Positions 1 through 7,088 of a stretch of DNA of 11,211 nucleotides are shown here, piece by piece. The notes under the pieces were generated by a model, which was not told the origin of the DNA, ran no database searches, and saw only the letters and a program-made list of their open reading frames with translations. Made by a program: the position numbers and the translations under genes. The DNA comes from Clostridiales bacterium (lineage in GTDB: Bacteria > Bacillota > Clostridia > Christensenellales > Aristaeellaceae): NCBI GenBank assembly GCA_004554085.1, contig SFNY01000109.1, forward strand, positions 1-11,211, given 5' to 3'. The first letter of the stretch is position 1. Each line of letters begins with the position of its first letter.

Positions 1-103
1 GGGCAATGCAAAAGGCATTATCCGCTCTTTGCCAAAGCCATGGCGTAAACGTTACGCTATTATTTTGTATAACGACTGAATTTTCGTTACTTTCATGCTT
101 CAT
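1..103 (-). CDS. N-terminal start of an unidentified protein, runs off the window
   Basis: Only the first 34 codons are in the window, and I do not recognise the product. The chosen ATG (101-103) lies 8 bases after a strong GGAGG (112-116 on the minus strand). An in-frame ATG at 107-109 is only 2 bases from that site and is less likely to be used. The visible peptide begins MKHESNENSVVIQNN and then becomes more hydrophobic and aromatic (TFTPWLWQRADNAFCIA), which would suit a short polar leader before a membrane segment or a folded domain. It follows the truncated DegV gene in the same direction with a 34-base gap, so the two could share a transcript. Confidence rests on the ribosome binding site and open frame, not on homology. 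Confidence 0.45.
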   Translation of the reverse strand, partial: MKHESNENSVVIQNNSVTFTPWLWQRADNAFCIA

Positions 104-137
104 ATACATATCCTCCATTCAATTGGTATGCAACTTA

Positions 138-506
138 TCATTGTGCAGGGTTATTATATATATTTTTATAGTATTGACGTAGCTGCCTAGTTAATTCTGA
201 ATGCGCAATCTTTAATTTAGTAGCATCAATTGTCAGAATAATAACCGCGCTGTATTGGGAACTGACTTCATTGAGATATTCCTGAAATTCAGCGATATTG
301 ATCGCGGAAGTTGTGCAGATCTCTCCGCCAGAGTTTACGTGTTCAAATACGTTCCAAGTCGAGATCTCGATACCATCCAAATAGGAGATGCCACCCTTTA
401 GAACGTGCACAGGCAAAATCGTAATATCGTACATGGACAGCAATTCATCGGAAAGATCACAGGTTGAATCCGAGAAAATCTTGATTCGTGTATTCACGTT
501 CGCCAT
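138..506 (-). pseudogene. DegV-family (FakB-like) fatty-acid-binding protein, C-terminally truncated
   Basis: DegV/FakB proteins bind a fatty acid and present it to the kinase FakA; they are normally about 280 residues. This frame has 122. The N-terminal domain is recognisable: FSDSTCDL at residues 11-18 matches the usual (T/S)DST-DL opening, LPVHVLKGG-SYLDG follows at 31-45, and TTSAIN at 65-70 sits where the family has its TSQP-type motif. From about residue 88 (VIILTIDATKLKIAHSELTRQ) the sequence drifts from the usual ISS-LSGTYQSA segment. The frame then stops at 138-140, and the whole C-terminal lipid-binding domain is missing. The start has GGAG (517-520) 10 bases upstream. The remaining domain could not hold a fatty acid in the usual way, so I call it a remnant; a short functional protein is possible but unlikely. 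Confidence 0.7.
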
Positions 507-558
507 GGTTTTTATACTCCTATTCCCATTGGAAGATCGAATGCTGCTTCATGAAGTT

Positions 559-625
559 CGGGAGCATTAAGGAAATTTTTATTACAGGAAGGTCGAAATG
601 GCACAGAATCCCCATAATGCTCCCG
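559..625. repeat. 11-bp perfect inverted repeat upstream of the DegV gene
   Basis: CGGGAGCATTA at 559-569 is the exact reverse complement of TAATGCTCCCG at 615-625, with 45 bases between them. A further AATGCT at 540-545 can also pair with the AGCATT inside the left arm (563-568), so two alternative hairpins are possible in RNA made from the minus strand. It lies in the 5' leader of the DegV remnant. There is no T-tract, so it is not an intrinsic terminator. It could be an operator, a leader structure, or chance in an AT-rich spacer. Confidence 0.4.
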
Positions 626-674
626 TATATGTACTGACAATCCCGCGACTGCGGGCGTCAGATTGACAATGGTT

Positions 675-714
675 ATGCGAGGGCGACATACCGCGAAGCT
701 GATCGCCCTCGCAT
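675..714 (-). terminator. 12-bp stem-loop just after the radical SAM gene
   Basis: ATGCGAGGGCGA (675-686) and TCGCCCTCGCAT (703-714) form a perfect 12-bp stem with a 16-base loop, starting 4 bases past the radical SAM stop codon on the minus strand. A second, smaller hairpin (CCCGC-GACT-GCGGG, enclosed by TGAC/GTCA, 635-660) follows. Neither is followed by a run of T on the minus strand, so this is not a textbook intrinsic terminator. It may instead be a 3'-end stabilising structure or a weak or factor-dependent terminator. The base pairing is certain; the role is inferred from position. Confidence 0.45.
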
Positions 715-718
715 CGAA

Positions 719-2083
719 TTACTCCTTAGCCTGCTTTGCGGCGCAGCTGCATTCCCAGAGGCTTTCCGCCGTGGGCTTCCAGTTCTTCGCGTAGGCATCG
801 CACTTGCTACAGAGATGCTCGGCGCTCTCGGGCGACTGCAGGTCGGTGGAGTGCGCGCCGGTCCGCTCGACGATTTCCCGCAGCGCGTCCGGGTTTTCCA
901 GCATCGGGCAGGGGCGCAGGTGGTTTTCGTTGAAGGGCTGGCCGTCGTGGTAGGCCATGAAGATCGGCGATTGCAGCGCCTCCAGCAGCGTCTGTTCGCG
1001 GATGTTGCTGTTGGAGTAGTGGATGAACACGCACGGGTCAACGTCGCCGTTGGCATTGATGTGCAGATAGCGCCGCCCGCCCGCGATGCAGCCGCCCACG
1101 AACTCGCCGTCGTTCTGGAAGTCCATGGCGAAGATCGGCTTCGTGGCGCGCATCTCGCGAATCCTGTGGTACATGAACTCGCGCTGCTCGGGGCTGGGCA
1201 GCAACTCCGGCGCGGCGTCGTTGCCCACGGGCATGTAGTGGAAGTACCAGACGAAGTATGCGCCCCAGTCGATCATCTGGTCAATGAACGCGTCGCTGCT
1301 GATGGAGTCCAGATTCTGGCTGGTGTAGCAGCAGGAGAGGCCGAAGGGCAGATTGCGCTCCTTCAAGAGGGCCATGGCCTTCACCACGCGCTGGTAGGTG
1401 CCGTCGCCGCGGCGGCCGTCGGTGGCGGCCTCGAAGCCCTCGACGCTGATGGCCGGCATGAAATTCTTTACCCGCAGCATTTCGTCGGCGAAGGCCTCGT
1501 CGATGAGCGTCGCGTTGGTGAAGGACAGGAACTGACAGTCGGAGTGCTTCTCGCACAGCCGGATCAGGTCGGCCTTGCGCACCAGCGGCTCGCCGCCGGT
1601 GTAGATGTACATGTACACGCCCAGTTCTTTGCCCTGCTGGATGATGGAGTCGATCTCATCGAAGCTTAGGTTGAGCTTATTGCCGTACTCCGCCGCCCAG
1701 CAGCCGGTGCAGTGCAGGTTGCAGGCGGAAGTGGGATCCAGCAGGATCGCCCAGGGAATATTGCAGCCGTACTTTTCGCGCATCTGCTCCTGCTTCGGCC
1801 AGCCGATCAGGTTGGCGTTCAAGAAGAAGTTTTCGAATACGGCCTTCAACACATCCGTGTCCACGTCGTGCATCACGTGCATCATCAGCTGGTACATGTT
1901 GTTGTTCGGGTCGGCGAGCACCTTGCGGAAGGCGTCGCGCTGCGGCTCGAAGCTGACCGGACCGCTTCCGGCCAGGCGATCCACCCAGGCCATCAGCTTG
2001 GGCGCGTTCTCCTCAGGATTCTTCTCCAGGTAGCCAAAGGCCGTCTTCAGCGCTGTCTTTTTAATCTGATCTGTAAAACCCAT
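719..2083 (-). CDS. Radical SAM protein with C-terminal cysteine cluster (SPASM-like)
   Basis: This intact protein has 454 residues. The radical SAM signature CNLHCTGC is at residues 121-128 (CxxxCxxC, ligands of the 4Fe-4S cluster that cleaves S-adenosylmethionine). YTGGEP at 161-166 is the usual SAM-binding GGE motif. A helical N-terminal region of about 105 residues precedes the barrel. The C-terminal part has Cys332, Cys351, Cys392, Cys425, Cys428, Cys445 and Cys447, in a spacing suggestive of a SPASM or twitch-type domain carrying extra iron-sulfur clusters; HINANGDVDPC before Cys351 is typical of that domain. Family knowledge therefore points to a cytosolic oxygen-sensitive enzyme, but the substrate is unknown. 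It starts 24 bases after the stop of the oleate hydratase gene on the same strand, with AGGAGA 7 bases before ATG, so the two were probably co-transcribed. A peptide, lipid or cofactor substrate linked to fatty-acid handling is only a guess from context. Confidence 0.9.
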   Translation of the reverse strand: MGFTDQIKKTALKTAFGYLEKNPEENAPKLMAWVDRLAGSGPVSFEPQRDAFRKVLADPNNNMYQLMMHVMHDVDTDVLKAVFENFFLNANLIGWPKQEQMREKYGCNIPWAILLDPTSACNLHCTGCWAAEYGNKLNLSFDEIDSIIQQGKELGVYMYIYTGGEPLVRKADLIRLCEKHSDCQFLSFTNATLIDEAFADEMLRVKNFMPAISVEGFEAATDGRRGDGTYQRVVKAMALLKERNLPFGLSCCYTSQNLDSISSDAFIDQMIDWGAYFVWYFHYMPVGNDAAPELLPSPEQREFMYHRIREMRATKPIFAMDFQNDGEFVGGCIAGGRRYLHINANGDVDPCVFIHYSNSNIREQTLLEALQSPIFMAYHDGQPFNENHLRPCPMLENPDALREIVERTGAHSTDLQSPESAEHLCSKCDAYAKNWKPTAESLWECSCAAKQAKE

Positions 2084-2107
2084 GATCGCATCTCCTTTTG
2101 CTTTGGT

Positions 2108-3373
2108 TCATTCAACGACGTGATATTCCTTCAGGAGCTTTTCGATGTCCGTACCCTCGATCTTGTCCAGCAGACCCTTGATCTTGAGCTTGTCCTTGAG
2201 CGGCAGATTCATCTCCGTCAGCGGACGGCCGTCGCGCAGGCGGATGGTGGCGCTGAGCAGGTCGCGGATGTCGTAGGTACTGCCCCAGACCTCCGGCACG
2301 CCACGGTCGATGTTCAGAAGCGTATAGACCGCCTCCATGCCAGTGCGCATGGAATACTCGGTGGTGAAGATGGTGTCGCGCTTGGTCTCGGCGAACTGGC
2401 CCAGGAAGGCAAAGTTGATGGCGCCTGCGGGCACCACATCCGGGCGGTCGCCCGCCGCGCGGGGCATGAAGAACGCGGTGATGTAGGGCATCATGACCGG
2501 CACGGTGTTGGCGCTGTGCTCAGCCATGTCCTCGATCTGGTTCTCCGGCACGCCCAGGTGATACAGCCACTCCATGCAGATCTCCTTGCCAGAGCACTCG
2601 CGCATGGGCTTTTGGATGTAGTCGCCGGGCTTGTCCGAGAACAGGCCGTAGACCCACACCAGGCAGTGGCCCTCAGGCTGGTTGCGGAACTGGGGCTGGC
2701 GGTTGATCGTCCAGCTCATCAGCCAGGAGGAGTCCTTCACGGTGACGATGCCGCCCGTGACCACGCCACCGGAGAAGGGATCGCGCTTGCAGATCTTCTT
2801 GATATACGGAATGATGCGCTGATCCAGCGTCTCCACGGTGGCACTCATCCAGTTGGACTGCTCGGGATCATGGCAGAACTTGTCCGGGTGTCCGAAGGAC
2901 GGGTCCTGCGCCGCGATCTTGCGCCACATGTCCCAGCCTCCGCCGGGTTTGATCTCGGGATTGAACGCGGCCGGCTCGTTCTGGGAGCCCATCGTTGCGT
3001 TCTCCACACAGCCGCCATTGGTGATGAACACCAGGTCGTTTTCAGTGAGGTCGACGAATTTCTCCTCGCCTTCGGCCAGCAGCTCGATGCGCTTGGCCAG
3101 CTTCTTGTGGGGCTGGATTTCGAACTCGACGTTGACCACCTTGGTGTTGTAGTGGAACTGCACGCCGTGGGATTCCAGGTACCTGACCATCGGCAGGATC
3201 ATGGACTCGTACTGGTTATACTTGGTGAAGCGCAGCGCGGTGAAGTCCGGCAGGCCGCCGACGTGGTGGATGTAGCGCTTGAGGTAGAGCTTCATCTCCA
3301 GCGCGCTGTGCCAGTTTTCAAAGGCAAACATCGTGCGCCAGTAGAGCCAGAAGTTGGAATTCAGGACCTCGTC
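2108..3373 (-). pseudogene. ohyA: Oleate hydratase copy 1, downstream part (after an internal deletion)
   Basis: Oleate hydratases (myosin-cross-reactive antigen family) are FAD-binding cytosolic enzymes that add water to cis-9 double bonds, giving 10-hydroxy fatty acids. This frame carries the C-terminal two thirds: NSNFWLYW through GGIVTVKDSSW, SWTINRQPQF, KPMREC and EYSMRTGMEAVYTLLN to the stop at 2108. It aligns block for block with residues about 172-597 of the intact copy at 9308-11101. The Tyr matching catalytic Tyr201 is in LEMKLYL. The first codons of this open frame (MPPSS, 3391-3377) are out-of-frame reading of the upstream part. Family-like sequence begins near 3373, where the frame has jumped relative to the upstream part and roughly 35-40 codons are missing. 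No ribosome binding site precedes 3391, so this part is unlikely to be translated alone. Confidence 0.85.
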
Positions 3374-3764
3374 CGCACTTGATGGTGGCACGGCAAAGGG
3401 AGTAGTTGGGATCCTTCTTGTTCAGATAGTAGTACTCGTCCAGAACGCTCAGTCCCTCGGTCTCAATGGACGGAATGGAGCGGAACAGGTCCCACATGAC
3501 CTCGAAGTGGTTGTCCATCTCGCGCCCGCCGCGCATGACGTAGCCCAGGCCGAGGTACTCGAAGCCGTCGCAGGCGCCGCCGGGGATGGGATCCTTTTCG
3601 AAGATGTGAATGTGCTCTCCGGCCATCTGACCGTCGCGCACCAGGAAACAAGCCGCGGACAGCGCCGCCAGGCCGGTGCCGATGATGTACGCGGACTTGC
3701 GGTCCACGCCCTCGGGCTTGAGGGGACGAACGAACGCTTCGTAATTGCCGTTGGAATAATACAT
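3372..3764 (-). pseudogene. ohyA: Oleate hydratase copy 1, N-terminal part (FAD-binding), frame lost near 3372
   Basis: This is the first 131 codons of the broken oleate hydratase gene. The start at 3764 is chosen because AGGAGGG lies 6 bases upstream and because MYYSNGNYEAF matches the first residues of the intact copy (MYYSAGTYESF); the open frame reaches back to 3830 but has no such support. The Rossmann FAD motif IIGTGLAALSAACFL is at residues 27-41, and RGGREMDNHFEVMWD at 78-92 includes the Glu matching catalytic Glu82. Similarity to the intact copy stops after SLCRATIKCG. The frame then runs through unrelated sequence to a stop at 3318. The reading frame resumes one register away, with about 105-125 bases missing by comparison with the intact gene. 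The product would be a short FAD-domain fragment without the substrate channel. Confidence 0.85.
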
Positions 3765-3789
3765 TGAATTCCCTCCTGTCAAATTTGTA

Positions 3790-3823
3790 ATTCTATGATA
3801 AAGTGCAGCGCGCTTCCAAACAA
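3790..3823 (-). promoter_or_regulatory. Candidate promoter of oleate hydratase copy 1
   Basis: On the minus strand, TTGTTT (3823-3818), a 17-base spacer and TATCAT (3800-3795) form a sigma-A-like promoter 31 bases before the start codon. An overlapping alternative uses TTGGAA (3819-3814), 18 bases and TAGAAT (3795-3790). The second copy of the gene also has TTGGAA as its likely -35. Neither choice is a strong consensus match, and the start site is not determined by sequence alone. Confidence 0.35.
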
Positions 3824-3949
3824 TAAACAAAACCGCCGAAATGGTGAAATTCTGGGCAATCGGTCAAAAGTGACTGTTTTTTTGGCAAACGCCCCATTGT
3901 GCCGGAAATTTGGTCAGACAATGGCCTCTGATGAGCCCGCATTTGATGA

Positions 3950-4729
3950 TCACTTGCCCGTCTTCTTCTCCTTCAAAATGCGCATGCGCTGTTCCCATTG
4001 TTCCACATCGGAACGCAAACCTTCCCTTTTTTGCTGCAATTCTTCCTTGATTTCTGCGCGCGTCCGCTTTATGCGCTCGAGCAGCCGCCTGTTATAGACC
4101 TGCGCATAGGGGAAGGCGCGCAATGTTCGCCGGACAAGCGGACGCGCCTGCAGCTTCTCGCGGACAATGTGGGTAATCGCTTCCGTGCTGTCCCCGCTCG
4201 CAAGCTCAGCGGTGTGACGAATTTTCCCAAGAATCGTCGTGGAAATGACTGTGTCGGTCAAAAATACCGCCACCAGGACTGCGCAAACACCGTCCATCCA
4301 CGGCTGAGGGATTTGCGCAAACAGGCGAAACAGGAACGGTTTCACCAGATAGATCATCACCAGCCCCAGAATGCCAAACGGAATCAGTGTGACCGCGCAT
4401 ATGCGTCCGTTGATGTTCCAGCGCCGCTGACTGTAATCCCACCAGCGCGCATGAAAGAGCTTTTCCATGGCATAGCTGGTCAGGTATTCCAGCGTCCCGC
4501 AAATGAGGATTGCCATGATGAAGACAATGACCGGCGAGTCGGCATACCGCGTCAGCGTCGCGGTGATGACGACAGCTCCCACTCCGTAAATCGGGCAGTA
4601 AGGGCCGATCAAAAAGCCGCGATTGATAAAGCGATGGAACTCAAACAGTTTGCACGTGACTTCCATGATCCATCCCAGCACGGCGCTGACAAAGAAAAGC
4701 AGAATATAATTCTCAATGGCAACAGTCAT
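3950..4729 (-). CDS. CmpB-family membrane protein (putative ABC transporter permease, type IV)
   Basis: This is a 259-residue integral membrane protein that I place in the ABC_trans_CmpB family (Pfam PF06541) from memory of its pattern: an N-terminal membrane helix ending GWIMEV, then FINRGFLIGPYCPIYGVGAV, then a helix with GTLEYLTSYAMEKLFHARWWDYS, and a segment beginning NINGRICA. About five or six hydrophobic helices occupy residues 1-165. The last 90 residues are charged and helical, probably a cytoplasmic coiled coil. Members are called putative permeases, but transport by them is not well proven. I start at ATG 4729, with GAGAGAG just upstream, rather than GTG 4735, which would fall inside that purine run. 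It begins 10 bases after the stop of the truncated upstream gene, so the two were probably an operon. I see no convincing intrinsic terminator before the next gene; CCATTGT/ACAATGG (3894-3900/3918-3924) is a weak stem without a T-run. Confidence 0.8.
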   Translation of the reverse strand: MTVAIENYILLFFVSAVLGWIMEVTCKLFEFHRFINRGFLIGPYCPIYGVGAVVITATLTRYADSPVIVFIMAILICGTLEYLTSYAMEKLFHARWWDYSQRRWNINGRICAVTLIPFGILGLVMIYLVKPFLFRLFAQIPQPWMDGVCAVLVAVFLTDTVISTTILGKIRHTAELASGDSTEAITHIVREKLQARPLVRRTLRAFPYAQVYNRRLLERIKRTRAEIKEELQQKREGLRSDVEQWEQRMRILKEKKTGK

Positions 4730-4739
4730 AAGCACTCTC

Positions 4740-4892
4740 TCACTTTGCTCGTTCTTCTTTGGTATCCATGGGCGAGGGCTCTACGCTGCGCTGAATTCTC
4801 TCCATGCGCAAATCCAATTGTTCTCCCATGGCTGCGCAGTCATAGAGTTCTTTCGCAATCTGATCTGTGATGACGACATTCTTCTTATAGCG
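4740..4892 (-). pseudogene. C-terminal 50 codons of an unidentified protein, 5' end lost at a junction
   Basis: On the minus strand there is an open frame of 50 codons ending in TGA at 4740-4742, just before the CmpB gene. It reads as genuine coding sequence: ITDQIAKELYDCAAMGEQLD, then LRMERIQRSVEPSPMDTKEE, an amphipathic charged helix with a polar tail. No start codon with a ribosome binding site is present. Beyond about 4890 the frame overlaps the coding sequence of the plus-strand repeat protein, so the upstream part of this gene is missing. The helix faintly recalls the L-x-x-A-x-x-M-x-x-R-I-x-x-L-E pattern of PspB or PspC tails, but this is weak. The tight spacing to CmpB suggests a functionally linked, probably membrane-associated partner. 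Confidence 0.5.
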
Positions 4893-6294
4893 AATCCTCT
4901 GGAACGCCAACGGCAACGACGTCCGCTACGAGGGCGTCTCCACGGAGCCGCTGCCCGTAGACGTGCGCATCACCTACACGCTGGACGGCGCGGGCAAGAG
5001 CGGCCATCTGGTCATGCACATCGACTATTCCTCCAAGCGGACGGAGACGGTCGAGGTCTGCGGCGAGAATGTCGAAATGCCCCTGCCCTTCCTGATGGCC
5101 ACGGTGCTGCTGGCCGATGAGGACGTATACAGCAACATCGAGGTCACCAACGGTCACATCGTGGATGCGGGCAACTTCACGATGGTTCTGTGCTACGGCC
5201 TGCCGGGCGTCAGCGAGGCCCTCAAGCTGGAGGACATCGAGGACCTCGACCTGGACATCCCCACCTCCGCCGAGATCCGCGCGGACGTGACGGACTTCAG
5301 TGCCTCCGGAACCTACACCCTCGCCACCAATTCCATCTTCCAGGAGGAGGACGGCGAGCTGTCGCTGGATCTGGACGTCGACGAGCTGTCCGAGGATCTG
5401 AACGACGCGATCACCCAGCTGCTGGACGGCGTCGCCGAGCTGACGGACGGCATGGGCGAGCTCAAGGACGGCGTGGACGAACTCGCCGACGGCGTGGATG
5501 AACTGGCAGACGGCGCAGGCGAACTCAACGACGGCGCGGGCGAGCTGTCCGACGGTCTGGACGAGATCGATTCCAACAGCGACGACCTCGTGGACGCCGC
5601 GGCGCAGATTCTGCAGACCGTGCTGGACACGGCAAACGATTCGCTGGCCGAGTCGAAATCGGATTTCGATAAATTGGACATCGAGCTGAGAACGCTGACC
5701 GTGGAGAACTACGACGAGGAGATCGAGCGCCTGGAGCGCGAGCTGCTGGCGAATGTGGAGGACTACATCTACGAACAGGCGGACAAGACGCTGAAGAGCA
5801 AGGTAAACGCCGCCGTGTATGCGGAGGTCGTCTCCCAGGTGCAGCAGGCGGCGCGCGAAAAGGTCGAAGCGCAGGTCATCGCGGTCGTGGAAGCCGAGGT
5901 TCGCAAGCAGGTGGAAGCGGGTGCATCGGAGCTGGTCGCCTCCAAGGTGCTGGAAGGCGCACGGGCGAAGGTTCGTCAGCAGGTGGAAGCCGCTGTGGAA
6001 GCACAGGTGCAGGCCGCCGTGGAAGCCGCGGCACGCCAGAAGATTGAAGCCGCCGTGCGCAATCCCGACGAAGCGACGCTGAACGCCCAGATCGACCAGC
6101 AGATGCAATCTGCCGCGGTGCAGGCGGAAATCGACGCCAACGTGCAGCAGCAGATGCAGTCCGACGCGGTACAGGCCATGATCGACGCGCAACTGGAGCC
6201 GATCGTCCGCGAAAAGGTGGAGGCGGCGTACAGTGCGCAGATTCGCGCGCCGCAGTCGAAGCTGAAATCCGCCGGGAAATCATGGCCGCACTGA
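4891..6294 (+). pseudogene. LxDG heptad-repeat surface protein, first part (5' truncated, frameshifted near 6250)
   Basis: The frame opens after a TAG at 4888-4890 and has no proper start: the sequence begins mid-domain at ILWNANGNDVRYEGVSTEPLP. GTG 4963 is an internal Val codon without a ribosome binding site. From recollection, Clostridial surface proteins of this type carry an N-terminal signal peptide and the first part of a beta-rich domain upstream of this point; here they are gone. The rest of the domain (DVRITYTLDG, AGKSGHL, SNIEVTNGHIVDAGNF, ADVTDF) leads into seven LxDGxxE heptads (5419-5565). A long Ala/Glu/Gln/Val-rich helical stretch then ends in the first two 17-residue repeats. 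Between TLDG and AGKSG about eight residues usual in relatives seem missing. Past QIRA (near 6250) this frame becomes unrelated and stops at 6292-6294, while the neighbouring frame continues the pattern. The function of the family is not known to me; an extracellular location is inferred. Confidence 0.7.
5419..5565 (+). repeat. Seven tandem LxDGxxE heptads (21-bp units)
   Basis: Seven consecutive 7-residue units, each L-x-D-G-x-x-E (LLDGVAE, LTDGMGE, LKDGVDE, LADGVDE, LADGAGE, LNDGAGE, LSDGLDE), follow each other without interruption. This matches the XXXLXXG heptad pattern seen in YhgE/Pip-like and other Gram-positive surface proteins. The DNA units are 21 bp and similar but not identical, so they are old duplications or are selected at protein level. 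Confidence 0.85.
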
Positions 6295-7088
6295 CGCAGC
6301 CCGAGGAGACGGAGGAGCCTGAGACAACGAATGCTCCGGAACCTGGCGACACACCTGAGCCTTCGATTGAACCTGCGCCCGCAAATTCGCCTGAAGCAAC
6401 GGATTCCGAAGAAAACGCCATTGAATTTCTCCCGCTGGATCTGCTGTTCCCCGCTGCGATTGCGGAGGGGGAGGATGTACAGGATCGAATCGACGCGCTG
6501 GTTCGTGAGAGGATGGCCTCGCCCCAAGTGCAGGCCTTGATTGAACAGAGGGTCGCTGCGTCAATGGACTCCGCGGAGGTACAGGCGAAAATTGATTCTG
6601 AGACCCGCGATCAGCTCGCGTCCGCTGACATGCAGGCTGCCATGGCGGCTGAGATCCAGAAGCAGATGGCCGATCCGAGCGTACGCAGCCAGGCTGAAGC
6701 CACTGCGGAGCAGCAGGTGCGCAAAAAGGTTGAGGACGCCGCACGCGAAAAGATCCGCAGCGCAATCCTCTCGCTCACCGAGGATGAAATCGCCGCCGTC
6801 GTGGAAGAGAAAATGGCCTCTGCCGAAATCCGGGCGCAGATCGAGGCGGTGCAGCAGATGATCGCCGAAGAGATTCAGAAGCAGATGGACTCCGAAGCGG
6901 TGCATCAGACGGTGGAGGCCGAGGTTGCCAATCAGATGCAGTCAGAAATGATTCGGAGCAAAATTGCGGAGAATGTGGACATTCAGATGGAGACCGAGCA
7001 GGTTCAGGCGCTGATTGACCAAAATATCCGTGAGCAGATGGCCTCCTCCAAGGTGCAGAAGATCATCGCTGAGCAGATCGAGAAGAAC
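6103..7088 (+). repeat. Array of 17-residue helical repeats (51-bp period)
   Basis: The consensus is roughly (M/L)-x-(S/D)-x-x-V-Q-A-x-I-x-x-x-V-x-x-Q. Units begin at 6103 and 6154; at 6513, 6564, 6615 and 6666; at 6813; and at 6885, 6936, 6987 and 7038. Within each block the spacing is exactly 51 bp; the unit at 6813 is 24 residues long (17 + 7). Examples are MQSDAVQAMIDAQ, MASPQVQALIEQRVAAS and MDSAEVQAKIDSETRDQ. Ser/Asp at position 3, sometimes followed by Pro (SPQ, DPS), looks like a helix N-cap. Each unit may therefore be a short helix plus a turn rather than continuous coiled coil. A Pro/Glu/Thr-rich linker (about 6300-6410) interrupts the array. Confidence 0.75.

Noticed and set aside
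815..1669. Long plus-strand frame of 284 codons
   Set aside because: It is the complement of the radical SAM gene, which has clear motifs and a ribosome binding site; the product here is a low-complexity Val/His/Ala-rich shadow.
1712..3382. 556-codon plus-strand frame
   Set aside because: It is the antisense of the oleate hydratase copy 1 and radical SAM genes in a GC-rich codon context; no motifs.
3765..3830. Upstream extension of oleate hydratase copy 1 to 3830
   Set aside because: It would read through the promoter and leader; the AGGAGGG before 3764 and the match to the N terminus of the intact copy fix the start.
3861..3883. Small plus-strand hairpin followed by seven T's
   Set aside because: The stem is only 6 bp with a G-T pair, and no plus-strand gene lies upstream to be terminated.
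4885..6192. 435-codon minus-strand frame with repeated HLG/FHG-like patterns
   Set aside because: The repetitiveness is the mirror of the LxDG and helical repeats on the plus strand; no ribosome binding site.
6282..6284. ATG 6282 as a true gene start
   Set aside because: The same frame is coding-like upstream of it and there is no ribosome binding site; it is better explained as the middle of a frameshifted gene.
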